Notes under the pieces: model-generated
Database searches by the model: none
What the model saw: the letters and a program-made list of their open reading frames with translations, nothing else
What the model was told of the DNA's origin: nothing
Assembly: GCA_964034945.1 (NCBI GenBank)
Contig: OZ035960.1
Span: 46,913,002 to 46,977,001 of the forward strand
Direction: 5' to 3'
Source: Chrysopilus asiliformis
Taxonomy: Eukaryota > Arthropoda > Insecta > Diptera > Rhagionidae
Length of the DNA stretch: 64,000 nucleotides
Shown here: piece by piece, positions 10,295-20,990 of the stretch
How positions within the stretch are numbered: the stretch's first letter is position 1
How the letters are laid out: the number at the start of each line of letters is the position of its first letter
Translations under genes and position numbers: made by a program

Positions 10295-10500
10295 CCCTTA
10301 GAGGCACAGAAAAATAGCAAATATTTTCACCCTTCCGGCACTCGAAAAAAAATTTTTTTTTTGATTTTTTTAGTGGTACCATTTTAAAGTATCATACGGC
10401 AATGAAAGACGGTTTAATTGGTGGTACAATTTTGATACCACCGTGCAGTATTTGTTACAAAAATGGTGGTACATCGCGTGTACCACCAAGCCTTTAAGGG
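10295..10500. mobile_element. piggyBac-type MITE, 206 bp
   Basis: Flanked by TTAA on both sides (10291-10294, 10501-10504). Ends are CCCTTAGAGGC and GCCTTTAAGGG, an 11-bp imperfect inverted repeat beginning CCCTT as in piggyBac ends. Both flanks are gypsy pol sequence, so it landed in the retroelement. The interior holds repeated GGTGGTAC/GTACCACC inverted motifs (10371-10485). No coding capacity. Confidence 0.8.
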
Positions 10501-10794
10501 TTAAGAGGAATGTCTTCCTCTTCATAACCTTGTAAGCATACGGAAGCGTCAAGTATGAAGGTTTCGAGATAGTGTGGAATTCATTTACAATAATAAGAAT
10601 TTATTTAACACTATTTCGTCCCGTATTTTAATTAATTTTAATTTCTCACTGATTCTCGGTATGTTCAATTTCTAATCGTGTGTATGCTGAGAGAAGACAG
10701 CTGAACAGCGAATCGATTTACACAAATTATTTAAAGAATGCATTCATGAAACACTCCGCGCAAAAATACGCAATCCGTAATTTTATTTGGTTTC

Positions 10795-11255
10795 ATGAAT
10801 ACCCATACTATTTTTCACCTCTCCCTTAATAGGAATATAAGGAAAGCTACAACTGCGAGGGGAAATTTACCTACGGCCGCGCGTCTTAGTTTCCAGATCA
10901 TTTTACCCCCTCCCCTATCAGGCCACTATTTAATGGGTCTATGTTGGGCCTGGACCCCCGACGAACAACTATGCCAAATTTCTGGCCAATCGGTTCAGTA
11001 GTTTCCTCGCGAAAGAGTAACATAGCGACAAAACTAAGTTTCGAAATTACTTTACCCCCTCCCCTTACTCCCCCCACCCCTCGCGGTACTTTTCCGTTTG
11101 CCTATGTAGGAACCAGAACTACCACAGACACTCATGCCAAATTTCAAGTCAATCGGTTCACCCGTTTTTGCGTGAAAGAGGAACAGACAGACAGACAGAC
11201 AGACATCAACTCATTTTTAGAGATTTGGTTTTCCTCGCAGTTAAAGGGCTGAGAA
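10795..11255 (+). repeat. Dispersed repeat with CCAATCGGTTCA and GACA tail
   Basis: Contains ACCCCCTCCCC blocks, two versions of CCAATCGGTTCA..CGCGAAAGAG, and ends in (CAGA)n at 11181-11205. Related copies lie at 61010-61450 (same strand) and 55730-56215. The plus-strand frames through it are low-complexity and shared by repeats, not genes. Probably a non-LTR or SINE-like 3' region. Confidence 0.7.
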
Positions 11256-11594
11256 ATGTTACTTGGAGATTTTCGGGATCGCTGATCACGAAAATGTTGT
11301 TGAGATTTCAAATTATTTTGTATTAAAAAAGAAAAAAAATCGTTTTTTGGGAGCTGTGTATCAGAAATCGACATAAAAGCATAAAAAAATAAAATAAAAT
11401 GAATCTTTAGGTCTGTTCGATATGAGTCCTGGGGCCCTATCGGCGAACACGAATCGAAACGTGTGGCACACGAATTCGACAAAATGGCATCGGGCAAGAC
11501 GAATTCGTACACGGTTTACTCGTTTTAATCGTCTTTTTGGTTCGATGACATTTTAGCTGTCGTTACTCAATCGTGTTGTGGAATCGTCGAAGAA

Positions 11595-12584
11595 ATGTTA
11601 GTTCATTTTTCCGTTTATTTCTTGTTTAATTTACTCAGTTTTAATGTGAACTTGATTTTTTACAGGCCCAACATTACAAATCAAAAGCAATACTCTGTAT
11701 TAGTTTCTTTTATGGAAGCAAATCGAAATTTCGCAGTGGGGCTCTTAAATCACGCTGACGGGAAAACTGGGAGTCGAAATTTGTGGGAAGAAATATCAGA
11801 AAACCTTAATCAAAATGGACCCCCAGAAAGAAATTGGGTTGGCTGGAAGAAGGTATAGCACATAGTCGAAATAAAACTAAAATTTTTAACTTTAAACGTG
11901 TTTAATATAATTTTCCAGGTATGGTCGGACTACAAATTTTATATTAAACGAAAATTAAGGGAAAACAAAAAAAATATGACCGGTACTGGCGGTGGCCCAC
12001 ATAAACAGTTCTTTTTCTCAAACCTGGAGGAGAAGGTGATAGAACTTGTGGATATGCGGGCCGCAGTAAACGGCGTGACCGGCGCTAAATCGTTTGGGAG
12101 ACAACATTCAACATCTATGTGCGGAATTACTCCCATGGAATGTCCAGACCCTCAAAGCTCACCACCAATATCCGACAACGAAGAAGATAATTCGCCAAAT
12201 AATGGGAATGAATCTCCTAGTCCAATACACCAAAGTGCATCGAATAATTCCCAAGCGACAAAAAGGGGCTTCAAAAGAAAGCTGTCTTCCAAACAAGATC
12301 ACTACAGTTTACTAAAGAAGCAAACGGATATTCAGGCAGACTTATATAAAGGAGTTAAAACCTGCTTAACAGAAATTATCGTAACCAACAAAGAAAATGT
12401 AGAAGAGTTGAAGCGCAATCGGAAAATACAGGAAAAAAGATACGAATTGGAAAAAAAGAAATCTCGGGCTGCTGAAGAGAGAAGTGTAATTCAGCAGAAG
12501 CAGTTCATTCAGGAATTAGAATTAAAGAAGCGAAAACTCCAAATCCAAGAACTGAAATATAACATACATATAAATACGCAATAA
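11595..12584 (+). CDS. Harbinger Myb/SANT-like (MADF-like) DNA-binding protein
   Basis: Two exons, 11595-11852 and 11919-12584, joined through a 66-bp intron (GTATAG...TTCCAG) that falls inside WKK/VWSDYK. The first half is a three-helix Myb/SANT-like domain: FMEANRNFAVG, LWEEISENLN, W..WKKVWSDYKFYIKRKL, then an insect-typical TGTGGG segment. The C-terminal part is a Lys/Glu-rich coiled coil (about the last 80 residues). In Harbinger elements this second protein binds the transposase and helps bring it to the element ends in the nucleus. The start is uncertain: an acceptor-like TTTTTTACAG ends at 11665 just before the conserved part, so the true N-terminus may come from an upstream exon or from ATG at 11713. 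Confidence 0.8.
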
Positions 12585-12696
12585 TCTTACATTTTAAGCT
12601 TTGTTTTTTTTATTATTTAAAAAGGATATTTTTAAGTTTTCGTTATTTATTTGAAATAAATAGTTTCGTTTTAAACAGCAATACCATAAATTGAGT

Positions 12697-13953
12697 TTAA
12701 TTCATAAAGCTCTGCATAAGATTATTTCTTATTCTTTGAGCTTCGGCCATATGAGATTCGTGCATTTCCCCCGAGAAGTCATCTACTTCGTCACTGCCAA
12801 TTTCAAAATAGGGAGGGAGGACCGGCATTTCAACATTATAGGAAATGCAAATGTTATGCAGCGCGGTACACGCGTTTATAATTTTTATGGCCTTTTCTGG
12901 GGTGTAATGTAGTTGTCTGGCTCCAAGAAGACATCTAAATTTGGATTTCCAAACACCGATAGTTCTCTCTACAATATTTCTTGTTTTAGAGTGGACTTGA
13001 TTGAAATTAGCTTCTGCGCTTCCTTCAACCGTTGACCGGAAAGGAGTTATGATCCATGGCTCTAATGGATAACCAGAATCACCTATAAGAACAAAAATTT
13101 TACAATTATTGGCTCACATAGAAGATATAAAAATTACCGAGAAGCCAACTATTTCTTTCGCCGGCTCTTCTTTTTTCCTGAATATATTGACGTTGATCAC
13201 TACTTCCCCAAATCATAGAATCGTGGGATGAGCCCCCAAATCTTGCATCAACTGATCGAATTCGCATTTTATAATCACAGACCTAAATGTTATTTAATAT
13301 TATTTATCTAAATTTGTCTATAGACTTTCATATTACGATCATCGCATTTATACTGTGGTGCCCCTTTCTATTGAAAAATATATGCTCGTTTTCAACAGGT
13401 CTAATTATGTTGATGTGCGTTCCGTCTACGCATCCAATTACACCCGGAAAGGCAGTTTTTCTATAGAAGTATTGCTTATTTTGGTCTTTTTCGACCTCAG
13501 ATAATTCAAAACTTATCCATTGCGAACATATTGTTTGTTCAAATATGTTCAGAACTTCATTCAGGCCATACGAAAAGGAACTTTGTGATATTCCAATTGT
13601 CAGGTCTTGTCCAGTACCTTGCTGGTAACTTCCTTCTGCGAAAAATCTTAAAACTCCAGCGATTTTTAAGAGCGCAGGAATAGAAGATGATCTTACGCAT
13701 ACCTTGAAGTGCGAACTCATTTCATTCAGGAGGTATGTGAAAGCTTCTTTTGAAAGCCTATATAAGCTTAGGAATCTGCACATAATATATAATAACGATA
13801 AAAGTTATTTTTTCTAGTTATTAAATTTGGTGTATCTTACCTTGAATTTGGCAATTCTAGAGGATTCGAGGCATCTCGTATCCGCCGACGTATAAACGCA
13901 ATATTTTCTTCGTCGCTGTCGTTTCCGTCTTGAAAATTTGCAACACTAAACAT
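12697..13953 (-). CDS. PIF/Harbinger transposase (HARBI1-like DDE nuclease)
   Basis: Four exons on the minus strand: 13953-13841, 13775-13337, 13282-13138 and 13082-12697, all with GT-AG introns of 54-65 bp. They give 360 aa, close to the about 350 aa of HARBI1-type nucleases. The DDE_4 catalytic residues are visible: Asp155 in IGCVDGTH, Asp234 in LLGDSGYP and Glu272 in NIVERTIG; WKSKFRCL and ALHNIC, family hallmarks, follow. The N-terminal part has the helical FLSLYRLSKEAF region. No stop or shift interrupts it. It would cut the element ends and insert it with 3-bp duplications, together with the Myb-like partner. Confidence 0.93.
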
Positions 13954-14639
13954 TTTTTTTATAGTTTTTAAATATTTCACTTTTAAAACTTGCGCTTTCT
14001 TGATTTGGAAATTAATAGCAAAGTGAGGTTAAGGTTAGTTGTCAAACAATAATGTGAAGTTGGGAATCTAGGAAAACTGTGGCACTACTTTCCACACGAT
14101 ACGAACGGGTTCAGTGGTACCAACTCAAAACAAAATCGTGTGCGCAAATCGTATCGTGTGTCGATTCGAATCGTGTTCGCCGATAGGGCCCCTGGACATA
14201 CTCGGAGTAAAAATTTTTACTCTTTTCTGTTCGATATGAGTCCTGGACTTACTCCGAACACATATCGAACAGAAAAGTGTAAGTCCAGGACAGTCCTGGA
14301 CTTACTCTTATTTACTCTTGCTTTTAGCTGGAGTAAACTTTTGGCAGTTGATATTTGTCAGACATAACCTCTCTTTTACAGTGTTTGGAAGAAGAAATGC
14401 AACAAAAGACATCATAAATTATTTCCAATATATATTTTTGAGTAGTTTCGGGTTTTATTTATTATATTTGTTATATTTTATAATCTATAATTATAAACTC
14501 ATAAAATAGAATTAGTGACTTACTCTGAACTTACTCCAAGTTGTTCGATAAAAACAAATTCAGAGTAAGAAAATGCGCCATTTTGTGGAGTAAAGTGAAA
14601 ATACTCGGAGTAAGTCCAGGACTTATATCGAACAGACCT

Positions 14640-15739
14640 TTTATGTCGCTTTGATTTCTGATACACAGCGCACAAAAAGTATCTTTTCTTTTTTAATACT
14701 TTTTTTCAAAAAAAGCTTTAAAAAAATAAAAACATTTTTTTTTACTTGAAGTTGAAATAGCATAAGTATTTAAAAAAAGAATCTGTGAAAATTTCCAGCT
14801 TTGAGACTTGAAATTGAGGCATAATCTTCAACTGTGTAAATAAATATCACGGAAAAATAAGTTTTCAATATCTCGAAAATATCTTAGCGTGAATTTCATT
14901 TGCTTTGCTTAAAAAAATTAGAATTTGATTGTTAGGCGTAAAATGGGACACATATCCATATTCGGTCCTGATGTTTTAGCCAAAGCTATAAGTTTAAAAA
15001 AATCTCTCTGTTGGCTTGTCTTTTTGGCAACATTCTTATTTGATTCGGTCAATTTTCACCTGCACTGCATTCTATACACAATTAATATGATTTTTAGTTC
15101 ATCTAAAAAAAATCTATATTTCTCAAAAACTTTATCAATGACGATTGTGTAGAGGAAGGCCAAACTTATGATTTCTTTCGATGAAATGAATCATTTTTTC
15201 AAAATTTTAATGATTAAAGCAGCATAAATACTTACATACAAATAAAGTATTTTTAATAAAGTATTTTTTAAATAAAGTATTTTTGGGATAGACGAAAATT
15301 TCATTGCTTAAACCTAGTCTTAGTTCAACATTTTCAGTTCATGATTTTGGATTTCCCAAGCGCAAAAGCAGTTTGACTGCTTAAAAATTCACTTAGAACG
15401 TTTTGTTATCGGTGAAAATCAGTCGTGGCCACGAAATTAGATATTTTCCTCATAAAATTGAAGTATCCTGTGTAGTTGATAAAAATTTCCTCCGCTTTCA
15501 TAAATACTTGTTGCAAAATATTTGGCACAATTTTCATTTTTCGTTGAGTTTGCAAAAAAACAAAAAAAAAATGTATATATATTTAGATTGTGCATATGCA
15601 AAAAAATAGATTTAGAAGGGCAATAGACCGATAATACGATATCACTTCATTTGGGCATTTAAACTATAGCTGCAGTCGGTACAACATTATTCCGTAAAGT
15701 GTGTTACATGTGACTAGGGAAAAGAGTTAGCACTTGACT
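14640..15739. other. AT-rich spacer upstream of gene B
   Basis: No gene, clear repeat or RNA found apart from the inverted flank at 14640-14700. Contains many A/T runs and short direct repeats such as AAATAAAGTATTTTT (15240-15285, three times). The promoter of gene B should lie in its right end; I see no strong TATA box. Confidence 0.6.
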
Positions 15740-18700
15740 ATGAGAGAGAATACACAAATTTGGTGGATTATACTGATTGTCATATGGCAATCGGCGACAA
15801 TATTTGCAAAGTAACTGAAATTAGATATATTTTTTTTAAATAAAATATGAAATATTGAGATAAATTTTAGGGTATGCGGCAAATGCAATAGCAGAAATAT
15901 ATGCATGGGAGAGAAAGGTTGCACATGTAAGCCAGGATTCACGCGAATAACATCTTCGAGCTGTCGACCGAAATGCAGCAAAGGATGTGTAAATGGATTC
16001 TGCGTAGCACCAGAGCAATGTGAATGCAAGCGAGATTTTACAATGATTGGCAACGAATGTAAAGCGGTGTGTAAGCGGTGTATTGGTGGAATTTGTACGG
16101 GATCGCCAGGATGCGTTTGTCAATCGGGATACGAAACTCTGCCGGACGGTTCCTGTCAAGCGTTTTGTGGTAGTGCATGCAAAGATGGATATTGCTTGAA
16201 ACCGAAGCAGTGCTCCGAATGTATTGCGGGATATCAACTGACAAAATATGGAATTAACAGCACAGAAGAGTTCGGTCTCTGTGAACCGGATTGTATAAAG
16301 GACTGCGTAAACGGAGATTGCGTTGGACCGGATCAATGTGAATGTAAACCCGGGTTCGTCCCGAACCCGAGCGATCCTTACAACTGTGTAGAAACGATAA
16401 TTTGCGATCAGTGCTATGCGGATTCGAGATGTGTTGGTCCACCGGGCTGCGAATGTTTACTAAATTATGAGGAAAGGCCACCTCTAAGGGGTTGCTACCC
16501 AAAATGCGCTTCTAATTGCACGACTAGTTATTGCAAGAAACCGGGCGGATGCGACTGTTATCCTGGCGACAGCGATTGTGAAGAATACTGTGATAGATGT
16601 GAAATTGGCGAGATTTGTATTGGATCATCAGGATGCAAATGTTTAGATGGGTATGAAAAAGTCGATGACAATTCATGTCGAGCAATTTGCAAGGATAAAT
16701 GTGTTAATGGTGTTTGTGCGAAACCAGACGAATGTGAATGCAATAAAGAATTCTCACCCTCAGCTGTGCCGAATGTATGTGTGAAGAAAGCCGATCCTAA
16801 CAAGAAAAACAATTGTGATACTTGTGATAAAGGTGTGTGCACCGGAAGTCCGGGTTGCCAATGCTTACCGGGATACAAACAATATGAACCGGATGTTTGT
16901 AATGCTGTCTGCAAGAAGGAATGCAAGAACGCTGATTGCATCAAGCCAAATGAGTGTGAATGTAAGCCAGGTTTCAAGCCATCTGAGAAGAATAAAAACG
17001 AGTGTCATCCATATTGCGCGTTTTGTAAAAATGAAAAGTGTAAGGGGGCTCCTGGCTGTGTTTGCATGGATAAATATGAGCCAAGTGGACAGAATCAATG
17101 TAAAGCAAAATGTGATCCTTCGTGCGAAAATGGTGATTGTGTCGCTCCTAATAAATGTAAGTGTAAAAAGGGACACAAGAAAATCGGTCCCAATAAATGT
17201 CAACCGCCGATTGAAGCGACTACAGTGGATCCGTCAACTACCGAAGATCAGTCATCTACAAGCGATCAATCAACTACTGATCAGTCAACCACAAGCGATC
17301 AATCAACTACCGATCAGTCTGGGACAAGCGATCAATCAACTACTGATCAGTCATCCACAAGCGATCAATCAACTACTGATCAGTCATCCACAAGCGATCA
17401 ATCAACTACTGATCAGTCATCCACAAGCAATCAATCAACTACTGACCAGTCATCCACAAGCGATCAATCAACTACTAATCAGTCATCCACAAGCGATCAA
17501 TCAACTACTGATCAGTCATCCACAAGCGATCAATCAACTATTGATCAGTCATCCACAAGCGATCAATCAACTACTGACCAGTCATCCACAAGCGATCAAT
17601 CAACTACTGACCAGTCATCCACAAGCGAACAATCAACTACTGATCAGTCATCCACAAGCGATCAATCAACTATTGATCAGTCATCCACAAGCGATCAATC
17701 AACTACTGACCAGTCATCCACAAGCGATCAATCAACTACTGACCAGTCATCCACAAGCGATCAATCAACTACTGATCAATCGACTACTGATCAATCGACT
17801 ACTGATCAATCGAGTACTGATCAATCAACTGAACCATCCACGACTAATAACGATGAAGAACCAAAACAACCACCAAAAAAGAAACCAAAGAAACCAAAAA
17901 GTGATGAATCGCCAAAAACTCCAATAAAAGAAAGCGATAAATCGTCGACTTGTTCAAGTTGTCAATATGGAATGTGTAAAGGTTCGAAGGATTGCAAATG
18001 TCTGCCGAAGTATCAGAAATTGGGCCCCGGTATTTGTGTTGCTCTCTGCGAAAAACCCTGCGTTAACGGAATCTGCGTTGGACCGGATGAGTGTCACTGC
18101 AAACCGGGCTACAAAGAAATCGCGACAAATCAGTGCATTTCATCTGATAGCAACATGTGCGATGTTTGCAAGAATGGTAAGTGTATTGGATCGAGAAATT
18201 GCGAATGTTTGCCGGGATATGTTCGGGACTCTGCGACATCTTGCTCAGTTCCGTGTAACAAGAATTGTATAAATGGCTTCTGCGTTTCACCCGGAAAATG
18301 TGGTTGCTTGTCAGGATATGTGCAAGTGGCAACCGATCGATGTGAGAAAGCCCATATTGATATGCCAATACCTGGAGTAAATGGAAGCTTTGGCTATTTC
18401 TGCGACATGTGTTTCAACGGGGTGTGCCACGGAGGTCCAAGATGTGAATGCCTCGTCGGATATACTAAATTTGATAACGATGTATGTATCCCCTATTGTG
18501 ATATAGAATGTATTAACGGATTTTGTGCGGGACCCAATATATGCGGTTGCTATCCCGGATTTATCGAGGCTGGACCAAATGATTGCCATCCGATCAGCGG
18601 ACAATACTGTGATAACTGTACGAGTGGAATTTGCCATGGATCATTAAATTGTCACTGCCTACCTGGATTCAAACAGATTGATAATAACATTTGTGTGGCT

Positions 18701-20602
18701 GTGTGTGACAAGGAATGTCAGCATGGCGTTTGCGTTGGGAGTAATATTTGCCAATGCTATCCGGGGTATATTCCGAAAGGGGATTTCATATGTGCTGGAG
18801 AAATCGGAAACTATTGTGAAGATTGTACAAATGGCTACTGCTACGGAACCAAAGATTGCGAATGTCTTCCGGGGTATAATAGAGCGGGAATTAATTTATG
18901 CATTGCAGTTTGTGATTTCGCATGCAACTATGGATACTGTGTCGCACCCAATCAGTGTCAATGCTATTCTGGATACACGCAAACTGGCCCGACTCAATGT
19001 GAACCTTCTTACTATGCGATGTGCGATAACTGCACAAATGGTATCTGCAGCGGATTTCCCGGCTGCCAGTGTCTACCAGGTTTTGTGTATGTAGATTATG
19101 ACACATGTTCGGCGTACTGCAGCCAACCGTGCATTAATGGAATTTGCATTGCGCCCAATCGATGCCAATGTCTTCCAGGATTTGTAGAGACGTTCCTGAA
19201 TCAATGTCACAAGAGACCGAATAATTTATGCGACAAATGTTCCAAAGGTACATGTAGAGGGACAGAGAGCTGTCGTTGTTTACCGGGTTACGAGAGAAAA
19301 GATAGCCATACATGTGTTGCGAATTGCGAGATGGACTGCGCAAATGGACACTGCATCTCTCCGAATCAATGTCAATGTTTTCCAGGATACCAGGAACATC
19401 CACCGAATCACTGCGTACCGTCATATATAAATGTCTGTGATAGCTGCAGTTATGGAACATGCCAAGGTTACGCGAACTGCCGCTGTTTGCCAGGACATAT
19501 TAAGTTGGCAGATACAAATAATGTATGCGTTGCTATGTGCGATCATGTATGCGAAAATGGTTTCTGCGCTGCACCAAATCGATGTCAATGCCATCTAGGA
19601 TTTATTGCCGTTGATCATTATCGATGTGAAGCATCCCCATACGGGTATCAGGAGTTAATTCCGGAATTACTACCAGTTCCTTATCCATTGCCTGCACCGC
19701 CTTTTATGATTGATCCATACCCCGTACTACCACTTCCCGAACCACCACTTCCCGAACCACCACTTCCCGTACCACGACTTCCCATGCCCGATATTTTCAT
19801 GAATCATGAGCTTGAGTTTCATCCTCTGCCGGAGCCATACATTGTTCATCCGCCACCAATGTATGAAAGCTTCAAGCAGCCAAAACAGATCAATTTTTGC
19901 GATAACTGTACATTGGATGGTCTGTCCAGCGGATATCCAGGCTGCGAATGCTTGTTTGGCTTCCGGAAAATCGAACATGGCGTTTGTGTCGGACCGGATA
20001 CTTGTCGTTGCAATCCCGGATTTTTCGAAGTAGAACCGAATGTTTGCGCTGTGATATCTGGAACTCTTCACGGATGTGATAACTGTAAGAATGGCGTTTG
20101 TACAGGTCTCGACGGTTGCAGCTGTTTGGCGGGATACCGGAAGGCCAGCTCGAACGCCTGCTCTGCGATTTGCAATAGACCATGCGTAAACGGATATTGT
20201 GCTGGGCCAAATCTCTGTAAGTGTCTACATGGATATGTGGAGGTGAAGCAGAACACATGTGAGTTGGCGTTCGAGTCGCACATTGAGGAGTGCAATCCGC
20301 CCTGCGAAGGTGGAGCAGTTTGTTCGCAAAATCGGTGTGAATGCTTGCCTGGATACGAAAGAGATTCACACCGCCCACATAAGTGCAATGAGGTGCTGGT
20401 CATAATTGAAACGGGCTACACCTGCACCCCAGCTTGCGAAGGTGGTTCTGTTTGTGCGGATCACAATTACTGCGAATGCCTGCCGGGATTCGAAAGAGAT
20501 CCTTACGATCCAAATCGATGTAATGAAGAACAACCTCACAGAGAGTGTGGTCCTGGCTATGAGTATAGTCCCGGTCAAGGGTGTTTACCAGCACGATCGT
20601 AG
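15740..20602 (+). CDS. Giant secreted Nimrod-like EGF/NIM-repeat protein (gene B)
   Basis: Exon 1 (15740-15810) codes a signal peptide of 23 residues; a 60-bp intron (GTAACT...TTTTAG) joins it in frame to exon 2 (15871-20602), giving about 1600 aa. The body is more than 30 six-to-eight-Cys EGF/NIM repeats, in pairs of the style C..C.NG.C.G...C.CLPGY and C...C.NGFC..P..C.C.PGY. Two linkers break the series: a Ser/Thr/Asp/Gln-rich stretch (about residues 450-660) followed by a Lys/Pro-rich stretch, and a Pro-rich hinge at about 19660-19880 (LPEPPLPEPPLP). No membrane segment is seen before the stop, so it is likely secreted, as NimB-type proteins are. The CCxGY motif typical of NimA/B/C N-termini is absent here (VCGKC instead). 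Function in binding microbes or cell debris is inferred from the family. Confidence 0.88.
17228..17845 (+). repeat. 33-bp coding minisatellite in gene B
   Basis: About 16 units of 33 bp encode the 11-residue repeat SSTSDQSTTDQ with few changes (N, E or I replacing single residues), ending in several shorter STTDQ units. Codon use is nearly identical from unit to unit (TCATCCACAAGCGATCAATC), so recent expansion or homogenisation is likely. The product is a mucin-like, probably O-glycosylated stalk. The reverse and +1 frames are also open here and are shadows. Confidence 0.95.
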
Positions 20603-20990
20603 AATTTCTGTGAGAAGATTTATATATAATATATTTACATATTTTTTTGATTTGTAAAATATTTCATGTTTTTCAGATATTATAGGTCCAGTAAAAGCGT
20701 CTTTCACCGGTTCATAGCACCGTGGTACCAGCATTTTGGTGGTCTCCGTTAAATATGTTTAGTTTTTTTGTAAGATAGGATTTCATTGTAATATTAATAA
20801 AACAGTTATGACAACACTGTTAAAATATTTTATTTTGGTAAGCCGTTTTTTTTTATAAATATTGAAGGTAATTAATAAAACAAAGTTAGTCTTTATTTCT
20901 AAACTGATGTACACTGATTGAAGCTTGATCCATTTCTAATACGGTCAATTTCTTTCCGATTTACTGTAATAAGAAAAAAAACATATTAAT
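20603..20990 (+). other. 3' region of gene B
   Basis: Contains possible poly(A) signals AATAAA at 20796-20801 and around 20873-20880. No further gene seen. The paralogous repeat block starts at about 20980. Confidence 0.5.

Larger units (their letters stand above)
7158..10575 (-). mobile_element. Fragment of an errantivirus-like Ty3/gypsy element
   Basis: Order on the minus strand: end of reverse transcriptase (about 10575-10200), RNase H (10200-9850), linker and integrase (9770-7366), possible env start (7365-7158). Both ends are truncated and no LTR of its own is seen. It is cut by two later insertions, a solo LTR (8361-9474) and a piggyBac-type MITE (10295-10500). It carries at least one in-frame stop and one frameshift in pol, so it is inactive. 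Confidence 0.85.
11432..14191. mobile_element. Apparently complete PIF/Harbinger transposon, 2760 bp
   Basis: Ends GGGCCCTATCGGCGAACACG at 11432 and its inverse at 14191, with 3-bp flanking repeats CTG (11429-11431, 14192-14194). Between them lie two convergent genes: a Myb/MADF-like protein on the plus strand (11595-12584) and a DDE transposase on the minus strand (13953-12697), separated by about 110 bp. This two-gene layout is the known PIF/Harbinger design. Both genes read open across consistent splice sites and the transposase keeps its DDE triad, so this may be an active or recently active copy. Confidence 0.92.
11409..14639. mobile_element. Older inverted-repeat element that hosts the Harbinger transposon
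   Basis: Its ends read AGGTCTGTTCGATATGAGTC at 11409 and the matching inverse at 14639, and the repeats pair for about 35 bp once the Harbinger insert is removed. The inside right part (14192-14639) holds further copies of CTGTTCGATAT and GTCCAGGACTTACTC in both orientations, so it can fold extensively. Without the insert it would be about 470 bp. The sequences just outside (11344-11408 and 14640-14700) are themselves inverted relative to each other (GCTGTGTATCAGAAATC), so yet another palindromic element encloses it. Possible 3-bp TTT target repeat; not certain. Confidence 0.65.

Noticed and set aside
16815..17927. 370-codon plus-strand ORF overlapping gene B
   Set aside because: Shadow frame of the Cys-rich repeats and the 33-bp minisatellite; gene B has the signal peptide, Cys pattern and splice join.
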